In this document: positions 61,405-64,000 of the stretch, one piece after another
How positions within the stretch are numbered: the first letter of the stretch is position 1
Layout of the letters: each line of letters starts with the position of its first letter
Source of the DNA: Corynebacterium sp. 74A
Lineage (GTDB): Bacteria; Actinomycetota; Actinomycetes; Mycobacteriales; Mycobacteriaceae
Assembly: GCF_008930665.1 (NCBI RefSeq)
Contig: NZ_PQMG01000002.1
Span: 62,001-126,000 of the forward strand
Length of the DNA stretch: 64,000 bases
Direction: 5' to 3'
Translations under genes and position numbers: made by a program
The notes under the pieces: model-generated
What the model saw: the letters and a program-made list of their open reading frames with translations, nothing else
What the model was told of the DNA's origin: nothing
Database searches by the model: none

Positions 61405-63999
61405 TTAGCGCTCGTTCTTCGACCGCTGCACGCGAGCACGCACGATCAACGCCACACCAACAGCGCTGATGAGTCCGGCGACAATCGCCATGCCGCGCAC
61501 CGCCGCACCCGTGCGGGCCAAACCAGACTTCTCCTCTGCGGCAGAGCCTGCACTCGCCGCCTCTCGCCCCTGCGGGGAGGTGGGCGCCGCCGAGTTCTCA
61601 ACCGGCTTCGGGGCGTGCTGTGTATCAGCTGGGGTCTCCACGCCCTGAGATGCGGGGCGACTGACAACGCTGGACTCGGGGGAGACGCTGGTCTCGCTCG
61701 ACGAGGAAACACTCGACGATGACGGAGCGCTCTCGGAAGACGGGGCCTCGGCGGTTGTGGTGTCCTCGGCGTCAGGGGTCTCCTCTACCGAGGTCTCTGG
61801 CGCGGCAGGGCTCGGCTCGGGAGTCTCGGTGGTGCTGCTCGACTCCGAGGGCTCAGTACTCGTCTCGTTGTCCTCGGCTGGCTCAGAGGTGCTCTCCGGA
61901 GCATCCTCGCTATCGCCCTCTTCGGCCTCACCGTCATCCATGTCTTCTGCGCCAGGCTCAGCGGTCGTGCTGGGGCTGGGCTCTTCGCTGGGGTCCTCGC
62001 TCGGCTCTGCGCTGGAGCTCGGCTCGTCACTAGGTTCAGCGCTCGGCTCGGTGCTGGAGCTCGGCTCTTCGCTGGGGTCCTCGCTCGGCTCTTCGCTGGG
62101 GTCAGTACTGGGATCCTCGCTCGGGCTCGGCTCCGAGGAGGTCTCGCTGGCATCCGTGTCTCCGGATTCCGATGCGTCGTTGTCCTTCTCAGGCTCGGCG
62201 GCGTCGGATGTCTCGGTGCTCTCACCGCTCTCTTCGCCCTCAGCGTCCTCGCTCTCGGTGTCCTCATCCTCCTCGCCGAGGAGTTCTTCATCCTCGGCTT
62301 CGCTATCCACAGCCAGTGCCTCGCTGGTGGCGAAGCGATTGACCTCGAGGAAGTCCTTATAGGTTGTGGTGTCGGTGACCACGCCGCCGGTGATGATGTC
62401 CTCGGGGCTGCGGACTAGAAGCACGCGGGTCGTGCCGCTGGTGCCCTTGGTGTTCGGAATGGTCTGTTTATCGATGACTTCCAAGGTGCGCATATCCACC
62501 ACATTCAGGGAGCCATCGCTTTCGGCGGTCACTACCGCGGTGCCATCGCCGAGGGGCACAACCCCTGAAATGCTGTGTAGTTCGCCGATGCGGGCGGCGT
62601 CGCCAAGCGGAGTGAGCTCACCGTTGTTGTAGGTGAAGAACTGCACCTGGGATCCCGTGGTGTAGCCGCTGTTGTAGAAGGCCACCGTGCCCCCGGAAAC
62701 AGCCATGCCCGAGGGGCGCATGTCGGCGGCCACCGAATCGCTGCCAGGCACCACTGTGGCTTGGAGGTTGTCGGCGGCGGGATCAATACGCAGCGGCGGC
62801 ACTCGCCAAGTGTCCTCGTCCTGATCCACCCCAGAGGCGGGGAAGAACAGCAGCGAACCGTCATCAAGCACAGCCATATCGCGCATCGGAGCGAATGAGT
62901 AGCTCTCGCCGTAGACGGAGCCCAACGCCTGATCGGAGGCAGCATCCAGCCCGTCAATGCTGGAGCGAACATTGGCGATCGCGCGGTCGCTGCGGGTGCC
63001 ATCGGAGCTGCGGGTGATCAGCGTGGCATTGCCGGCGCCCTCATTGCGCAGCGCGTAGAGCACCCAGCCATGCTCGGTGGGAGCGCTGGCGATGCCGGTG
63101 ATGGTACCGGCCTCGTCCTTCGCGATCACCTCGGTGATGTTCTCCAGACCCTTCGGCCCCACGGTAGCCTGTTTCACGGCGCCGTCATCGAGGAAGAACA
63201 GCGTGTTCTTGCCTGGCGAAACCACCCAGGCGCTGTCATCCGAGGAAATGGACAGGTGCTGAATCTGCTGCATTGTGCGCACATCCAGCACACTCAGCCC
63301 GCTCTTGGTGGCCAGCACGAGATAGTCTCCCACCATCACGGCGCGGGAGGATTCCGCCTCCAAATCGGTGCGAACCCCACCAACCAGCTTGCGTCCGCCT
63401 GCCGCACCGGCCGGCATGCCGCCGCTTCCCTCATACGCGAACGAGACCGGCGCCAGCGGGCTGCCGAGATTGTAGAAATTGGAGAACGCACGCACCCCAT
63501 CGGCGGTGAGCGTCGGCACCAGATTGCTCCACTGCGCCATTGACCCGTCCTGCGTGAACGTGGCTGAGGAGGGGTTGATCGTCGCGATGCGCGCTCGTTT
63601 CTTCTCAAACACGTCCCCGCTGCGGTACTGCTTGGCGTAGACGTCCATCTCGAGATAGGAGTCCCCGCCCACCACGATCGTCGGATCGCTGAACTCTAGG
63701 TCCAGATCGCAGCTGCCGCGTGCGGGCGTCGATCCGTTGCAATATTGCAGGAAGTGCACGGCGCCATTGAACTCGGCGCGGGTGGTTGCGGTGTCCTCGT
63801 CATAGCTGACCTTCTTCAGCGTGAATCGATAACCGCTTTCGACCAGGGCATCGCCCTCGATGGTCTTGCTCGCCCCGCCGCTCACACTCGTCGCGCCGCC
63901 CACATAATTGATGAAGCTCTCGCGCAGCGCCCACTCCATGTACTCCGCACTCTGCTGCTTATCGCTTGTCGACGCCACCTCGCCGCCACCGGCCTCCAC
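61405..63999 (-). CDS. Wall-anchored HtaA-domain surface protein with beta-propeller (N-terminus outside the window)
   Basis: The visible 864 residues lack a signal peptide, so the gene continues past 64000. In order: one HtaA-like haem-binding domain (about 17-195: MEWALRESFINYV, FNGAVHFLQYCN, LDLEFSDPTIVVGG); a WD/NHL-like propeller (about 200-560: LVLATKSGLSVLDVRTMQQI, LNVVDMRTLEVIDKQ); a stalk of about 220 residues rich in Ser, Pro, Glu and Asp with PSEDPSEEPS-type repeats; the sortase signal LARTG (827-831), a hydrophobic helix and a basic tail. It should be attached to peptidoglycan and display a haem-binding head. It faces hmuUV, supporting haem uptake. HtaA ligand residues were not assigned. 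Confidence 0.75.
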   Translation of the reverse strand: MEAGGGEVASTSDKQQSAEYMEWALRESFINYVGGATSVSGGASKTIEGDALVESGYRFTLKKVSYDEDTATTRAEFNGAVHFLQYCNGSTPARGSCDLDLEFSDPTIVVGGDSYLEMDVYAKQYRSGDVFEKKRARIATINPSSATFTQDGSMAQWSNLVPTLTADGVRAFSNFYNLGSPLAPVSFAYEGSGGMPAGAAGGRKLVGGVRTDLEAESSRAVMVGDYLVLATKSGLSVLDVRTMQQIQHLSISSDDSAWVVSPGKNTLFFLDDGAVKQATVGPKGLENITEVIAKDEAGTITGIASAPTEHGWVLYALRNEGAGNATLITRSSDGTRSDRAIANVRSSIDGLDAASDQALGSVYGESYSFAPMRDMAVLDDGSLLFFPASGVDQDEDTWRVPPLRIDPAADNLQATVVPGSDSVAADMRPSGMAVSGGTVAFYNSGYTTGSQVQFFTYNNGELTPLGDAARIGELHSISGVVPLGDGTAVVTAESDGSLNVVDMRTLEVIDKQTIPNTKGTSGTTRVLLVRSPEDIITGGVVTDTTTYKDFLEVNRFATSEALAVDSEAEDEELLGEEDEDTESEDAEGEESGESTETSDAAEPEKDNDASESGDTDASETSSEPSPSEDPSTDPSEEPSEDPSEEPSSSTEPSAEPSDEPSSSAEPSEDPSEEPSPSTTAEPGAEDMDDGEAEEGDSEDAPESTSEPAEDNETSTEPSESSSTTETPEPSPAAPETSVEETPDAEDTTTAEAPSSESAPSSSSVSSSSETSVSPESSVVSRPASQGVETPADTQHAPKPVENSAAPTSPQGREAASAGSAAEEKSGLARTGAAVRGMAIVAGLISAVGVALIVRARVQRSKNER
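61965..62135. repeat. Imperfect tandem repeats encoding the Ser/Pro/Glu stalk
   Basis: Units close to CTCGGCTCTTCGCTGGGGTC recur several times, in register with codons, giving PSEDPSEEPSS and related peptides. It is likely variable in length between strains. Confidence 0.7.
63964..63976 (+). repeat. Coding copy of the recurring word GCTTGTCGACGCC
   Basis: An exact copy of the G-variant near the window end, inside the surface-protein gene (coding ASTS on the minus strand). It is followed by ACCTCGCCGCCACC, close to the tail of the intergenic copies. Confidence 0.55.
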
Positions 64000-64000
64000 C

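Noticed and set aside
61757..62362. Ser-rich open frame opposite the surface-protein stalk
   Set aside because: It is the antisense of the repetitive Ser/Pro/Glu region; the sense frame ends in a proper sorting signal.

Overview
The window is a chromosomal segment of a high-GC actinobacterium, almost certainly a Corynebacterium. The gene order matches what I remember of the C. glutamicum and C. diphtheriae backbone: ctaD-nrdF-ftn; purC-purB-purD; a phoR/phoS-type two-component system next to pyruvate:quinone oxidoreductase; ddh (meso-diaminopimelate dehydrogenase); thrE-(Lys-rich protein)-otsA-lipoprotein-otsB-LacI regulator-zinc ABC transporter; and rlmB-cysS-ispF-ispD-carD-lipoprotein-radA-carbonic anhydrase-mutY. 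DtxR-like and Zur-like boxes, many leaderless starts and a LARTG cell-wall sorting signal agree with this. I saw no insertion sequence, prophage, CRISPR array or rRNA. One tRNA (Thr, anticodon TGT) is present.

Layout. 1-5000: end of ctaD, class Ib ribonucleotide reductase small subunit, ferritin, and a gluconate permease/kinase pair. 5000-11500: accessory metabolism, with a sialidase-like protein, an MHS-type transporter, and a four-gene operon encoding a Rieske ring-hydroxylating dioxygenase (alpha, beta), a two-domain VOC protein and an ABM-like protein. 11700-16500: a His-rich metal-binding protein, glutathione peroxidase, a DUF2334 protein, BluB, oligopeptidase B and a 44-residue membrane protein. 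16400-19900: a DtxR-type-controlled ferric-siderophore ABC importer. 20000-31500: purine genes, KtrAB potassium uptake, an acetyltransferase, HIT protein, orphan ferredoxin, PhoRS and Pqo. 31800-35600: UMF1-type transporter, ddh, a FocA-type channel and tRNA-Thr. 35800-44800: threonine exporter, Lys-rich protein, trehalose synthesis by OtsA/OtsB, an IpsA-like regulator and zinc uptake. 45100-50000: a second MHS transporter and an asymmetric heterodimeric ABC exporter. 50000-59400: housekeeping block. 59400-64000: haem-type ABC importer facing a large HtaA-domain, wall-anchored surface protein that runs off the window.

Themes. Metal handling recurs: ferritin, two FecCD importers and an HtaA protein (iron/haem), plus a Zur-type zinc importer and two very His-rich proteins. 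Purines, trehalose, isoprenoid precursors (IspD/IspF) and lysine/peptidoglycan (Ddh) make up the conserved core.

The most unusual signals are: (1) a short DNA word, TTRTCGACGC, found 14 times on both strands, in intergenic DNA and in several coding frames; (2) an ABC exporter pair whose two nucleotide-binding domains are degenerate in complementary ways, leaving one complete composite ATP site; (3) an HtaA-propeller-stalk-LARTG surface protein; (4) a ring-hydroxylating oxygenase operon with no ferredoxin or reductase gene of its own. All family and synteny statements are from memory and reading; no search was run.
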